64,000 nt of DNA from Micromonospora pattaloongensis (GTDB lineage: Bacteria; Actinomycetota; Actinomycetes; Mycobacteriales; Micromonosporaceae), in the NCBI RefSeq assembly GCF_900107255.1, contig NZ_FNPH01000012.1, forward strand, positions 1-64,000, given 5' to 3'. How positions within the stretch are numbered: the first letter of the stretch is position 1; each line of letters starts with the position of its first letter. The translations under genes and the position numbers were made by a program. The notes under the pieces are model-generated. The model was not told the DNA's origin, did not search any database, and was given only the letters and a program-made list of their open reading frames with translations. Of the stretch, positions 1 through 8,590 are shown piece by piece.

Positions 1-187
1 CAGCTCCACTCCACAACCGGAGGCCTTCGTCATCACGTCTATCTACGTCGTGTCGTCACACAACCTCAACCAACCTCCCTGGGCAGTACACCTAGCCCGT
101 GGGCGAAACACGCCCGCCTTGGCCGACACCTTCCGCCGGCATGGAGAGCGGCAATTGCCGCTATGCTCTGCGGCTCGGTCGCCGGAG

Positions 188-424
188 TCAGAGTCGCTGG
201 TCGCCATCGCCCCTGGAATCCTTGTCAGTCCGATATCGTTCACTCTCGAACTTGACGTTGATCATGAATGGCGCAATTACGATCCCGATGAAGAAGATCG
301 CGAGCGAGATCCAGGTGGACCAAGGAACTGGAAGGTAGCGCTGAGCAAGGACGTAAGGCACAATTACTCCGGCAAGTAGAGCCCATCCCAGCTTCGTTGT
401 TACCAGCAATCTCAATCTGCCCAC
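188..424 (-). CDS. small two-helix membrane protein, unknown function
   Basis: About 78 residues. The GTG start at 424 is chosen because a GGGGG-type ribosome site lies about 8 nt upstream, and because everything further upstream in the frame is low-complexity and not protein-like. Two hydrophobic segments follow a short basic N-terminus: about residues 10-27 (around LLAGVIVPYVLAQ) and about 33-53 (around WISLAIFFIGIVIAPFMI). The tail is charged and hydrophilic (ESERYRTDKDSRGD). I recognise no family. Codon use is less G/C-biased at third positions than in the metabolic genes further right, which fits an accessory or recently acquired stretch. Neighbouring small membrane genes lie on the same strand. 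Confidence 0.5.
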   Translation of the reverse strand: MGRLRLLVTTKLGWALLAGVIVPYVLAQRYLPVPWSTWISLAIFFIGIVIAPFMINVKFESERYRTDKDSRGDGDQRL

Positions 425-821
425 TTTATCACCCCCGATCCCTCCACCATGACCACTTCCCGTGCGCGTGTGTCGGTGGGCGCCCTTTACATGCTGCCAC
501 TTTGTGGGTTGGCCGACACCAACGGTTCTAGCGTTCCTGGCAAGCCAACCCATGTATGCACGGTGCCGCCCGCAAAACGAGCACCATATCCGCCCGTGAG
601 TGCCCCTCCCGCCGTCGCCCATGCGGCACCTCGCCAGCGCAGCTCCAGCTCCTCGTGCCGGCATTTGCGACAGCGTAGCCCGCGAATCCTGCAGCCGACC
701 GACCGCCACAAAGGAACTGCTTCACCGATGCCCGGGTCGTAGTCGCAGGGGCGTCCCGCCCAGATTCGCTAAACGGGTCGCTCATGGCGTAACAACGCGG
801 TCTAATCTTTCGTGCTGGGCG
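425..821. other. intergenic stretch with no recognised gene
   Basis: Open frames exist on both strands here, but none has a plausible ribosome site, codon bias or recognisable domain. I see no RNA gene or long inverted repeat. Confidence 0.4.
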
Positions 822-992
822 CTAGCGACTTCGCCGCCCTACCCCGCCCAACCTGACAACCAATCCGATGACTGCAACCGTTGCCCCTGCATAAAGAACT
901 GGGACGCCGGGACCAGGAAGTGGAATGAGTATCAAGCCGATGGCCCCGACTGCCAGACCAGCAACGAGCAGGGAACTACCTACCTTCTTCAT
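822..992 (-). CDS. 56-aa PGPG-motif membrane protein
   Basis: A very small gene with an excellent ribosome site: AAGGAG six nt before the ATG at 992; TAG stop at 822-824. The product has a basic N-terminus (MKKVGSS), a first helix at about residues 7-24, the motif IPLPGPGVP at about 23-31, a second helix at about 32-48, and a short basic tail ending RRSR. The Leu-Pro-Gly-Pro-Gly turn between two helices is the hallmark of the PGPGW family of small putative transmembrane proteins. Here the usual Trp after the second Gly is Val, so family membership is probable, not certain. Function is unknown. Confidence 0.55.
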   Translation of the reverse strand: MKKVGSSLLVAGLAVGAIGLILIPLPGPGVPVLYAGATVAVIGLVVRLGGVGRRSR

Positions 993-1109
993 TCGGGCTC
1001 CTTAGCGCCAGGGGGTCTGTTGCGTTGCCCGTGTCCATGTCCAGGGACCGAGGCAGCTTGACGGGTCAAGCGGTCGAGTCCTCATCGTCCCTGATCGCCG
1101 CCGAAGCCG

Positions 1110-1283
1110 GCGTTCACCGGGTTCCGGTTCCCCCCGAAAGTGATCGTCGCCCCGGTCGACTGGTACCTGCGCTACAACCTCTCCTACCGCGACGTGAAGG
1201 AACTCCTGGCTGAGCGCGGTGTCGAGGTCGACCACGTCACCGTGTTCCGACGGCTGCAACGGTTCGCGCCGCTGCTGGCGCAC
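1110..1283 (+). pseudogene. IS6-family transposase N-terminal remnant
   Basis: One frame reads FTGFRFPPKVIV, then WYLRYNLSYRDVKELLAERG, then VEVDHVTVFRRLQRFAPLLA. This is the conserved N-terminal helix-turn-helix region of IS6/IS26-type transposases, which normally reads RFPPEVI...WYLRYGLSYRDVEELLAERG...VYRWVQRFTPLL. The match stops after the APLLA segment and the frame runs into unrelated residues, so the DDE catalytic domain is absent. There is no good start codon and no terminal inverted repeat was seen. It is a decayed insertion-sequence fragment, about 58 codons of an element that normally encodes about 230-260. Confidence 0.75.
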
Positions 1284-1548
1284 ACGCCTTCATCCAGAAC
1301 CTCCGCCGCGGCTGCTAAGAACGCGGGGTCGACAGTCAGCCCAAGCTCCGAATCGCTTCCGCGTTCAGCGACCCCGCCCGGCTCATCTGACGCGGACCCG
1401 ACCCGGGCGTACCGCCTCTCCCGATCAGATAATGCGACGGCACCGTCGGTTGTGCGGGGGTGGCGGGTTGCTGCGGCGGTTACTCGGCGGCAGGGGCATT
1501 TCTCTGCGCCGTAAGCGGAGTCGGTCACTTGCGGTTACTGAGGACCCG

Positions 1549-1947
1549 ATGGAGAGTTTGCCGATGGGAACCCGTCAGGAGATCGTCGCACTGCCCCCGG
1601 AGGCCGATCTGGCCCGGGCGGACTCGCTCGCCCGGGAGATTTTTTCCGACGTCGCCAACAAGTGGGCGTTGCTGCTCATCGAGTTCCTCGGGCAGCGCAC
1701 GATGCGCTTCAGCGAACTGCGCGACGAGGTCGGCGGCATCAGCCACAAGATGCTGACCCAGAACCTGCGCATGCTCGAGCGCAACGGCCTGGTCGAGCGG
1801 ACCGTACACGCCACGGTCCCGCCCCGGGTCGAGTACACCCTCACCGAGGCGGGCCAGGCGCTGCGCGCGGTGGTCGACGGGATGTGCGGCTGGACCCAGC
1901 GGTATCTGGGACACATCGAAGCCTCCCGCCGGCAGTTTCCCGGTTAA
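1549..1947 (+). CDS. HxlR-family winged-helix regulator
   Basis: A 132-residue DNA-binding protein. After about 25 N-terminal residues it reads IFSDVANKWALLLIEFLG, the start of the HxlR/MarR-like winged helix. Recognition-helix residues (SHKMLTQNLRMLERNGLVER) and the wing (PPRVEYTLTEAG) follow, and the C-terminal helix probably dimerises. HxlR proteins usually sense aldehydes, quinones or redox stress. ATG 1549 is chosen; ATG 1564 is an alternative. The gene converges on the RidA-like gene, and the two TAA stops overlap around 1944-1947 (TTAA). Confidence 0.85.
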   Translation: MESLPMGTRQEIVALPPEADLARADSLAREIFSDVANKWALLLIEFLGQRTMRFSELRDEVGGISHKMLTQNLRMLERNGLVERTVHATVPPRVEYTLTEAGQALRAVVDGMCGWTQRYLGHIEASRRQFPG

Positions 1948-2351
1948 TCCAACATCGCGGTCGCCTCCACCTCGACCAGGTGCTCGGGCACGTCCAGGGC
2001 AACGATGCCGAACAGCGACGCCGGGGCGGCCGGGGTGACGCCCAACTGCGCTGCCGCGCGGGCGATGCCATCCAGCAGCAGCGGCATCTTGTCGGGCGTC
2101 CAGTCGACGACGTGGACGGTCAACTTCACCACGTCGGCGAACGAGCCGCCGACGCCGGCCAGCGCCGTCGCCACGTTGAGATAGCACTGCTCCACCTGGG
2201 CAGCCAGATCACCGGCGCCGACCAGCGTGCCCTCGGCGTCCCAGGCGACCTGGCCCGCGATGTTGACCAGCCGTGTCCCGGTCGCCACCGACACCTGGTG
2301 GTAGATCGGGATCTCGGGCAGCCCGGCGGGGTTGACCAGGGTGACGGTCAT
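1944..2351 (-). CDS. RidA/YjgF-family protein
   Basis: A 135-residue member of the Rid superfamily, small trimeric proteins of which the RidA subgroup hydrolyses reactive enamines and imines. It reads IYHQVSVATGTRLVNIAGQV near the N-terminus, a central FADVVKLTVHVVDW strand-helix, and the C-terminal VEVEATAML strand, all family hallmarks. The arginine needed for deaminase activity in RidA, normally in a P-A-R motif before the last strand, is not present: the equivalent stretch reads TPAAPASLFGIVAL. It is therefore probably a Rid member without classical deaminase activity. AAGGAG lies 6-7 nt before the ATG at 2351. It is convergent with the HxlR gene, overlapping at the stops. Confidence 0.8.
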   Translation of the reverse strand: MTVTLVNPAGLPEIPIYHQVSVATGTRLVNIAGQVAWDAEGTLVGAGDLAAQVEQCYLNVATALAGVGGSFADVVKLTVHVVDWTPDKMPLLLDGIARAAAQLGVTPAAPASLFGIVALDVPEHLVEVEATAMLD

Positions 2352-2913
2352 AACGTGCTCCTTACTCTCTTCTGGTGACCCAGAAACCGTAGGAGACCAG
2401 TGCGGGGCGCGGAAGAAGGCACTTTCTCGAGCCTCAGGCACCTCGGAGTAACTTCTGGCCCGGCCTGGGCAGGGTCGGCGCCATGCTCGGCCGTGATGCG
2501 CGCGCATGTCAGCCAGCGTGGCGGCGGTGTCCGGGTATCTTGTCCAAGCGGCGATGCGACCAGTCGGTCATCTCCACGATCACCTTTGGTGTTCCGGGAG
2601 ATCGTCTCTTCGACACCGAGGCGCAGTAGATTTCGGCGAAGTGCGTCGAGATTCTGTTCAAGCCGCCCAGGAAACGCAGGCCGGTGTACGGCACGATGCT
2701 GCGGTGGATCAACGCAGGGCGCAACTGGCGAAGACGCTACGGGAACTGGGGTTCTGGCAACACTTCTCCGAGGAGGACCCTGCGGCCGGAGAACAAGCGG
2801 TCACCCAAGGTGCTGAACTGTTACCAGCACATCGGCTATAGAGCGACATCAGACCAGCGAAGAATCAGGGAAGAAGAAGTTCACGCGTCGTTAAGGCGCC
2901 ACCCGACGTCTAG
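2352..2913. other. intergenic region, no recognised gene
   Basis: About 560 bp. The upstream side of the RidA-like gene lies at the left end. A plus-strand frame ending near 2841 has a protein-like stretch (around AKTLRELGFWQHFSEEDP) but no clear start or family, so this may be a decayed gene. No RNA or long repeat was seen. Confidence 0.35.
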
Positions 2914-3210
2914 CTACATCTGACGCGCAACCAAACGCACAAGCACCGACACGACAAGACCCGCCCCGATCATCGCCACCAAATATCCGGCCACACCGAG
3001 CAGTTTTGGCTTGAGCATCCAAAAGTTGGTCGAAAGCCGACCAGGCTGCAACCCGAGCTCTTCTGGTGGAATCGAACCGGTGAACCTGGCGTGTCGTATC
3101 ATAAGAATTCCAGCGACAATCCATACGGCACCGAATGCAAGTCCATAAATCGTGGGAATTGGCTCCCTGTATTGCGCCGCCAGGCTGACTTGTGCCGTCA
3201 GAACAGGCAA
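2914..3210 (-). CDS. small two-helix membrane protein, unknown
   Basis: About 98 residues from a TTG at 3210, which has GAGAGG 8 nt upstream. An ATG at 3279 would add 23 residues without a good ribosome site. Two hydrophobic segments are clear: IYGLAFGAVWIVAGILMI at about residues 22-39 and LLGVAGYLVAMIGAGLVVSV near 68-90. They are separated by a polar loop (HARFTGSIPPEELGLQPG). No family recognised. It is the third of four small membrane genes on this strand at the left end, and its codon use is relaxed compared with genes further right. Confidence 0.45.
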   Translation of the reverse strand: MPVLTAQVSLAAQYREPIPTIYGLAFGAVWIVAGILMIRHARFTGSIPPEELGLQPGRLSTNFWMLKPKLLGVAGYLVAMIGAGLVVSVLVRLVARQM

Positions 3211-3582
3211 TGTGGCATCCTCTCTCCCTCGCCCGATAGCCCGTTCCCAGACGACCCAGGCCCTCCTGGGGCCACCCATGACCCCGAGCTTGCCGCCGAA
3301 GCTTATTCCGCCACCTTCCCAGTCGCGGCCATCAACGGTTTTACCGCTGTTATAGCATGCTGTTCGGCGATCGCGTTGCGGACGCCGGACGGCGTGGTGC
3401 CGCGGTCGAAGTTCACCACGCTCGCGGTGTTCGTGCTGACCGTCACCGGGGTCACCGCCATCTCTCCCAACCGCGCCCACGCGCATCCGACTCCTCGGAA
3501 TCCCAACCCATCTAGCCGCTACCAACCCCGGGGCGGTTCAGACCGGTCGCCTTCGACGCCAGCCCGCTTCGGTACAACCAGC
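3211..3582. other. intergenic region, no recognised gene
   Basis: A minus-strand frame of about 52 codons (3303-3461, beginning MAVTPVTVST) has a GGGAGA almost abutting its ATG. It could be a short peptide gene or a remnant, but matches nothing I recognise. Nothing else was seen. Confidence 0.3.
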
Positions 3583-3876
3583 TCAGCGCCGTCCGACTAT
3601 TCGCCAAACGAAAAGTCCCCCAAGAGACAGGCCAATTAACAACACGACCACCGCCTGCATTTGGTTCGAGGGCTCCTCGAGGTAGGAGACGACAGCGAGC
3701 ACCAGGAGAACCACTGAAAGGATCAGGAGGCCCGCAGTATCGACGAACCTGTGGTGGCGGCGGACGTGCTCCCGCTCGACTTGGGCTTCAGGGCCCCTCG
3801 GGTCCCGAAAGATGAAGGGCCAATAACCCAACAACAGAACTCCCAATAGGCCCAACAATCCAAGCCACCAGGACAC
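3583..3876 (-). CDS. small four-helix-type membrane protein, unknown
   Basis: About 97 residues, starting at the second of two adjacent GTG codons, which has GGAGG 8 nt upstream. The first, at 3879, is an alternative with 5-nt spacing. Hydrophobic segments: WWLGLLGLLGVLLLGYWPFI (residues 3-22), GLLILSVVLLVLAVVSYL (about 50-67), and VVVLLIGLSLGGLFVWRI (about 76-93). A highly charged loop (EAQVEREHVRRHHRF) separates the first two. Three or four helices are possible. Family not recognised. Confidence 0.45.
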   Translation of the reverse strand: MSWWLGLLGLLGVLLLGYWPFIFRDPRGPEAQVEREHVRRHHRFVDTAGLLILSVVLLVLAVVSYLEEPSNQMQAVVVLLIGLSLGGLFVWRIVGRR

Positions 3877-4231
3877 CACCCCCACCTCCAACCGCCCAAA
3901 CTGACGTAGCGCGGCAAGATCAACGTACCATCGGCCAGCCCTCAGAACTATTGGGAAGGCCAGTGGTTCGCCACCTCCAGGGACCGATCGTGGCCGCCGC
4001 GCGCTTTGGCCGCCATCGCGATGTGGAGCGGATGTAATCCCCACTCAAGGACAAATGTTTGCCTTTCCGGTCTTGATGCTTCGCACCTTCCGTGGAGTCT
4101 TGCGGTGGGCGCCACCTTGACCCGTGCACCGGAACGCGGGTCGCTGCACCGCCCACTGCGTGGCGCCGAGCCACCCGTACCGCTGCGCCCCAACATCATC
4201 GCCCTTGCGTGGCGGCGCGTACTCGGGCAGG
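3877..4231. other. intergenic region, no recognised gene
   Basis: About 350 bp before the oxidoreductase stop codon. Short open frames on both strands lack ribosome sites and family motifs. No terminator-like hairpin was noticed. Confidence 0.35.
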
Positions 4232-5215
4232 TCAGACGGTGATGACGACTTTCGCTCGCGCGTGCTCACCTTCGAGGTACGCGATGGCTTGGGGCACCTC
4301 GTGCAGCGGATAGGTCCGGTCGATGACCGGGGTCAGGCGGCCGGCCTCGGCGTGGGCGCGGAGCGTGTCGAGGTGCTGCCGGCTGGGTGCCGCCGTGAGT
4401 GTGACGATGCGATGTCGAACGAAGGGCGCCACCAGCCGCCCGCGCGCGATGAGCCAGACCGGTCCGATGAGGCTGCCGCCGCGGTACACGCCGCCGCCGG
4501 AGAGCACCAGCGTCCCGGTCGGGGTCAACGGCCGCCGGAGCGCGGTGAGTGAACGGTTGCCGACCAGGTCGAGGACGACGTCGTGGCGGCGGGTGTCGCG
4601 GGTGAAGTCGTCGCGGGTGTAATCGACGACGTGGTCGGCACCGAGTGAGCAGACCAGGTCGACATTGCGGCTGCTACACACCCCGGTCACGGTCGCGCCG
4701 AGCGCCTTGGCCAGTTGGACGGCCAGGGTGCCGACGCCGCCGGAGGCGCCGTTGATGAGAACGCGGTGGCCGGGCTCGACCTGCCCGACGTCGCGCAGTC
4801 CCATGAGTGCGGTGATACCGGCCAGCGGCAGGGCGGCCGCCTGCTGCGGCGTCAGGTTCGCCGGCTTGGCCGCGACCAACGTCTCGCGCACGCATACGTA
4901 CTCGGCGAACGCGCCGTTGGCGTCGCCGAGATCACCGAAGACGGCGTCGCCGGGGCGCAGCTGTCGAACGTGGGCGCCAACGGCCGCAACGCGGCCGGCG
5001 AAGTCCCGGCCACGGATGCGCGCCCGAGGCCGTGACCGGCCCAGGGCCAACCGCGCCATCAGTGGATCGCCGCGCATGACATGCCAGTCGTAGGCGTTGA
5101 GCGCGGCGGCCTCCACCCGCACGAGCACCTCGTCCGCGGCAGGCACCGGCGCGTCGACGTCCGCGAGCATGAGCGTTCCCGGCGGGCCGTATCGATCTTG
5201 GACAATCGCTTTCAT
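4232..5215 (-). CDS. NAD(P)H quinone oxidoreductase-like MDR protein
   Basis: A 327-residue medium-chain dehydrogenase/reductase of the zinc-free quinone oxidoreductase group. It begins MKAIVQDRYGPPGTL, carries the GroES-like fold (VLVRVEAAALNAYDWHVMRG), and has a nucleotide-binding Rossmann motif (INGASGGVGTLAVQLAKALG) near residues 145-165, then the usual C-terminal strand. No structural zinc cysteines are visible. ATG 5215 is preceded by GGAGGAGGGG. It is divergent from the TetR gene at 5332, and two near-identical palindromes lie between them, so it is very probably the target of that repressor. The likely role is reduction of a quinone or enone, possibly for detoxification; the substrate is unknown. 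Confidence 0.88.
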   Translation of the reverse strand: MKAIVQDRYGPPGTLMLADVDAPVPAADEVLVRVEAAALNAYDWHVMRGDPLMARLALGRSRPRARIRGRDFAGRVAAVGAHVRQLRPGDAVFGDLGDANGAFAEYVCVRETLVAAKPANLTPQQAAALPLAGITALMGLRDVGQVEPGHRVLINGASGGVGTLAVQLAKALGATVTGVCSSRNVDLVCSLGADHVVDYTRDDFTRDTRRHDVVLDLVGNRSLTALRRPLTPTGTLVLSGGGVYRGGSLIGPVWLIARGRLVAPFVRHRIVTLTAAPSRQHLDTLRAHAEAGRLTPVIDRTYPLHEVPQAIAYLEGEHARAKVVITV

Positions 5216-5228
5216 CGTCCCCTCCTCC

Positions 5229-5247
5229 AGGTGTACGGCGTACACTT
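5229..5247. promoter_or_regulatory. palindromic TetR operator, copy 1
   Basis: AGGTGTACGGCGTACACTT is an inverted repeat with one mismatch around a central G, 13 bp upstream of the oxidoreductase ATG. It repeats at 5264-5282, with centres 35 bp apart. Its position between divergent genes suggests autoregulation plus repression of the oxidoreductase. Confidence 0.75.
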
Positions 5248-5263
5248 CCCGTGAAGTCAACGT

Positions 5264-5282
5264 AGGTGTACGCCGTACACCT
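5264..5282. promoter_or_regulatory. palindromic TetR operator, copy 2
   Basis: AGGTGTACGCCGTACACCT is a perfect 9-1-9 palindrome, the second copy of the site at 5229-5247. It shares the core GTACG-S-CGTAC with the operator near the second TetR gene at 6867-6885. Confidence 0.8.
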
Positions 5283-5331
5283 GTCAAGAGGGTTATGGTT
5301 CAACCCCCGCCAGAAGAAGACAAGGACCGAG

Positions 5332-6048
5332 ATGCCCGAGCAGGCTGAGACGCTGCGCCGGACGCCGCTGAGCAGGGACCGGATCCTGCGCGCCGCCGTC
5401 GCGCTCGCCGACGGGGCCGGGATCGAGTCCCTCAGCATGCGCAACCTCGCCCAGGAGCTGGGCGTCGTGCCGATGGCCCTCTACAAGCACGTGGCCAACA
5501 AGGACGAACTACTCGACGGCATGATCGACGTCGTCGTCGGCGAGATCGACCCGCCCGAGCCCGACGTCGACTGGAAGAACGCCGTCCGCCGCCGCATCCT
5601 CTCGGCACGGCAGGTCCTGCGGCGTCACCCCTGGGCGCCGCTCGCGATCGAGTCCCGGAACATGGCGACGCCGGCCATCCTCGCCTACCTCAACTCGATG
5701 GTCGGAACGTTCCGGGCCGGCGGATTCTCCGCGGACCTCGCGCACCACGTGATGCACGCGATGGGCAGCCGCATCCTGGGCTTCAGCCAGGAGCTGTTCG
5801 ACGCCTCCCGGCGCGCCGGCCGGTCCGGCGCCACCGACCCAGAGCCGCCCGCGCCCCTACCACCGGAGATCGCGGCCAGGTTCCCGCACCTCGCGGAGAT
5901 CGCAATGGCGGCGTCCCACGACGACGCATCGGTCGTCGGGCAGGGCTGCGACGACCAGTTCGAGTTCGAGTTCGCGCTGGACCTGCTGCTGGACGGCATC
6001 GAACGGCTGCGACAGCAAGGCTGGACATCGTCACACCGACCGCGGTGA
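5332..6048 (+). CDS. TetR/AcrR-family repressor (tetracycline-repressor-like C-domain)
   Basis: A 238-residue regulator. The N-terminal helix-turn-helix starts LSRDRILRAAVALADGAGIE, and the recognition segment is LSMRNLAQELGVVPMALYKH followed by VANKDELLDGM. The C-terminal half resembles the tetracycline-repressor ligand/dimer domain: DWKNAVRRRILSARQVLRRH, then long helices and a polar insert. ATG 5332 is preferred over the upstream in-frame codons because those overlap the operator. It is divergent from the oxidoreductase gene, with two palindromes in the gap. The ligand is unknown, possibly the oxidoreductase substrate. Confidence 0.88.
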   Translation: MPEQAETLRRTPLSRDRILRAAVALADGAGIESLSMRNLAQELGVVPMALYKHVANKDELLDGMIDVVVGEIDPPEPDVDWKNAVRRRILSARQVLRRHPWAPLAIESRNMATPAILAYLNSMVGTFRAGGFSADLAHHVMHAMGSRILGFSQELFDASRRAGRSGATDPEPPAPLPPEIAARFPHLAEIAMAASHDDASVVGQGCDDQFEFEFALDLLLDGIERLRQQGWTSSHRPR

Positions 6049-6199
6049 GACGTCCGCACGGGCCCCGCTCTCACATCGGCCGGCCACGTTGTCTTCGGGC
6101 CGTCTTTCACCAGGTGCCGGGATCGGCGATCGCGGCCGCCGGCCGGTAGCCGCCCAGGACGGTCAAGGACTGAGCATTGCAGCAGCTGCGGCTGCCGTA

Positions 6200-6835
6200 C
6201 TAACCGTCGCAGGTGCGGGCGAGGCCGGCGAGCAGCACGCGCAGCCCGTACTCGAATTGCTGGTCGTGGTCCTGCGTGGCGAGTTCCGCGCCGACCTCGC
6301 GGACGGTGGGCAGGAGTCGGCCCACGGAGACCTCGCTCAGCGAGCCCTCCGGCGGCCGGGCCGCGGGGTGGGTCCCGAAGTAGTCGCGAAGCTCGAACTG
6401 CAGGCTGCCCACGACGTACGCCGTGACGATCCGGTACGCCCTGGCCGTCCCGGCGGCGTCGAATCCGGCGGTGCGCAGGGCGCGGAAGCCGGCCTCGACG
6501 AAGGCGAGCGCATCCGGGGTACGCGGCGGGAAGCGTCCGATCAGCGGGGCGGCGTTCGGGTGCCGCAGCGCGCTGCGCCGCAGGCCGCACAGCATGTGTC
6601 GGATCACCGCCTGCCAGTCGAGCGTGGCGGCGGGCGGCTCGACCTCGCCGAACAACAGTTGGGTGACCGCCTCCAGCACGGCGTCCTTGTCGCGGAAGTG
6701 GTGGTAGACCGCCATCGGTCCGGTGCCGAGTTCGGTGGCCAGGCGGCGCATGGTCAGGCCGTCGATGCCCTCGGCGTCGATGACGGTGAGCGCGGCGGAC
6801 GCGATGGAACGTTCGGTCAGTCGCCGTACGGGCAT
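6200..6835 (-). CDS. TetR/AcrR-family repressor
   Basis: A 211-residue regulator with the same architecture as the TetR protein at 5332. The helix-turn-helix reads IDGLTMRRLATELGTGPMAV followed by YHHFRDKDAVLEAVTQLL; the C-terminal domain includes DWQAVIRHMLCGLRRSALRH. The ATG at 6835 has AAAGGG upstream. Its promoter side faces a chemoreceptor gene, and a perfect 19-bp palindrome lies 32 bp upstream of its start. That suggests autoregulation and perhaps co-control of the chemoreceptor. The effector is unknown. Confidence 0.87.
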   Translation of the reverse strand: MPVRRLTERSIASAALTVIDAEGIDGLTMRRLATELGTGPMAVYHHFRDKDAVLEAVTQLLFGEVEPPAATLDWQAVIRHMLCGLRRSALRHPNAAPLIGRFPPRTPDALAFVEAGFRALRTAGFDAAGTARAYRIVTAYVVGSLQFELRDYFGTHPAARPPEGSLSEVSVGRLLPTVREVGAELATQDHDQQFEYGLRVLLAGLARTCDG

Positions 6836-6866
6836 ATCCGACCCTTTCTGTACAAACGAAATTCCT

Positions 6867-6885
6867 AAACGTACGGCGTACGTTT
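6867..6885. promoter_or_regulatory. palindromic TetR operator
   Basis: AAACGTACGGCGTACGTTT is a perfect 9-1-9 palindrome between the TetR start (6835, minus) and the chemoreceptor start (6953, plus). Its 11-bp core GTACGGCGTAC is identical to the core of the operator at 5229-5247. Confidence 0.8.
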
Positions 6886-6952
6886 CCGACGGTACGGGTG
6901 AATCGATTCCCCCGGGTCGCCCCGACCCCGTACCTCCATCAAGGGTGATGTC

Positions 6953-8584
6953 ATGTCCGCTCATTTCTCCGCACCGCCCGACCGCCATACACGCGGGCTG
7001 CTGGCACGACTGATCGGCGATCGTTCGCTCAACACAAAGATTTTGCTGATCATTAGCGTGATGACGGCGGTCGCTGGAACCGTCGGCGTGTTGTCAATCA
7101 ACCGGATGAGCCAGCTGAACGACGAGATCACGCAGGTTTACGAGAGCGGGCTGCTGCCCGTCCAGCGCATCGACAAGGTGCTGCTGACCATCGCCGAGGC
7201 ACGCCGCACCGTGGTCAACCACGCCCTGGCGATGTCCGACGAGGACAAAGACACGTACGACGAGACGATCCGGAAGCTGGACGACCAGCTCACCGCCGAC
7301 CTCGACGCGTACGCGGCGAACAGCGTGGTGCCCGAGCTGGTTCCGCAGGTGCGGGAGGCGTGGGCGAGCTACGCGAAGGTCCGCGACGAGCAGATGTTGC
7401 CGGCGAGCCGGCGGGACGACATGGCCGGGTTCTCGAAGCTCCGCGACGAGGTCGCCGCGCCGCATGCCCGGAAGGCGGCGGAGGTCGCGCAGCAGATCGC
7501 CGATGCGGAGAGCGCCGGCGCGAAGCGGCGCCTGGACAACGCGCGCGCGGCGTACTCGTCGGCCCGCACCACGACGATCGTGGTCCTGGTCGCCGGCGTG
7601 TTGATCGCGCTGGTGTTCGGCCTCTACATCGCCCGGACGATCGTTGAGGCGGTCCGCAAGGTGGGGCACGTGGCGGAGGGCCTCGCCGAGGGGGACCTCA
7701 CGCGCAGCGCCGGGGTACGGCAGCGTGACGAGGTCGGCCGGATGGCCGGCCAGCTCGACACGGCCACGCACCGGCTGCGGGAGGCGATCGGCCGCATCGG
7801 CGGCAACAGCGAGACGCTCGCGGGCGCCGCCCAGGAGCTGTCCACTGTGAGTACGCAGATCGCCGGCAGCGCCGACGAGGTCAGCGGGCGGGCCGGCGCG
7901 GTGGCGGCCGCCGCGGAGCAGGTCTCGCGCAATGTGGAGACGGTGTCGGCCGGCGCCGAGGAGATGGGCGCGTCGATCCGGGAGATCGCCAACAACGCGA
8001 CCGACGCCGCCAAGGTGGCCCAGACCGCGGTCGAGGTGGCGGAGTCCGCGAACGCGACCGTGACCAAGCTCGGCGAGTCCAGCGGCGAGATCGGGAACGT
8101 GGTCAAGCTGATCACCTCGATCGCCGAGCAGACCAACCTGCTGGCGCTCAACGCCACGATCGAGGCGGCCCGCGCCGGCGAGCTCGGCAAGGGCTTCGCC
8201 GTTGTCGCCAGCGAGGTCAAGGACCTGGCGCAGGCGACCTCGCGGGCGACCGAGGACATCTCCGGGAAGATCGGGGCGATCCAGGGCGACGCGCAGGCGG
8301 CGGTGGAGGCGATCCGGCGCATCGCCCAGGTGATTGACAAGATCGACGGTTACTCGTCCACCATCGCCTCGGCGGTCGAGGAGCAGACCGCGACGACCAG
8401 CGAGATCAGCCGTAACGTCGCGGAGGCGGCGAGCGGCACCACCGAGATCGCCCAGAACGTCACGAACGTCGCGACGGCCGCCGGGGCGACCAGTCTCGGT
8501 GTGGGCGAGTCCCGCAAGGCCGCGGAGCAGTTGGCGCAGATGTCCAGCGAGCTGCAGCAGCTGGTTGCCGGGTTCCGGATCTGA
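6953..8584 (+). CDS. methyl-accepting chemotaxis protein
   Basis: A 543-residue membrane chemoreceptor. The first transmembrane helix is at about residues 28-50 ([18 protein letters not shown]). A four-helix-bundle-type extracytoplasmic sensor follows to about 205, then the second helix at about 206-228 ([20 protein letters not shown]), a HAMP domain (about 229-281) and a long cytoplasmic signalling coiled coil. The conserved hairpin tip is [20 protein letters not shown] near residues 389-408. It should signal through CheW/CheA; no other chemotaxis gene is in the window. ATG 6953 has AAGGGTG upstream. A G/C-rich hairpin follows the stop. The ligand cannot be predicted. Confidence 0.93.
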   Translation: MSAHFSAPPDRHTRGLLARLIGDRSLNTKILLIISVMTAVAGTVGVLSINRMSQLNDEITQVYESGLLPVQRIDKVLLTIAEARRTVVNHALAMSDEDKDTYDETIRKLDDQLTADLDAYAANSVVPELVPQVREAWASYAKVRDEQMLPASRRDDMAGFSKLRDEVAAPHARKAAEVAQQIADAESAGAKRRLDNARAAYSSARTTTIVVLVAGVLIALVFGLYIARTIVEAVRKVGHVAEGLAEGDLTRSAGVRQRDEVGRMAGQLDTATHRLREAIGRIGGNSETLAGAAQELSTVSTQIAGSADEVSGRAGAVAAAAEQVSRNVETVSAGAEEMGASIREIANNATDAAKVAQTAVEVAESANATVTKLGESSGEIGNVVKLITSIAEQTNLLALNATIEAARAGELGKGFAVVASEVKDLAQATSRATEDISGKIGAIQGDAQAAVEAIRRIAQVIDKIDGYSSTIASAVEEQTATTSEISRNVAEAASGTTEIAQNVTNVATAAGATSLGVGESRKAAEQLAQMSSELQQLVAGFRI

Positions 8585-8590
8585 CGTACT

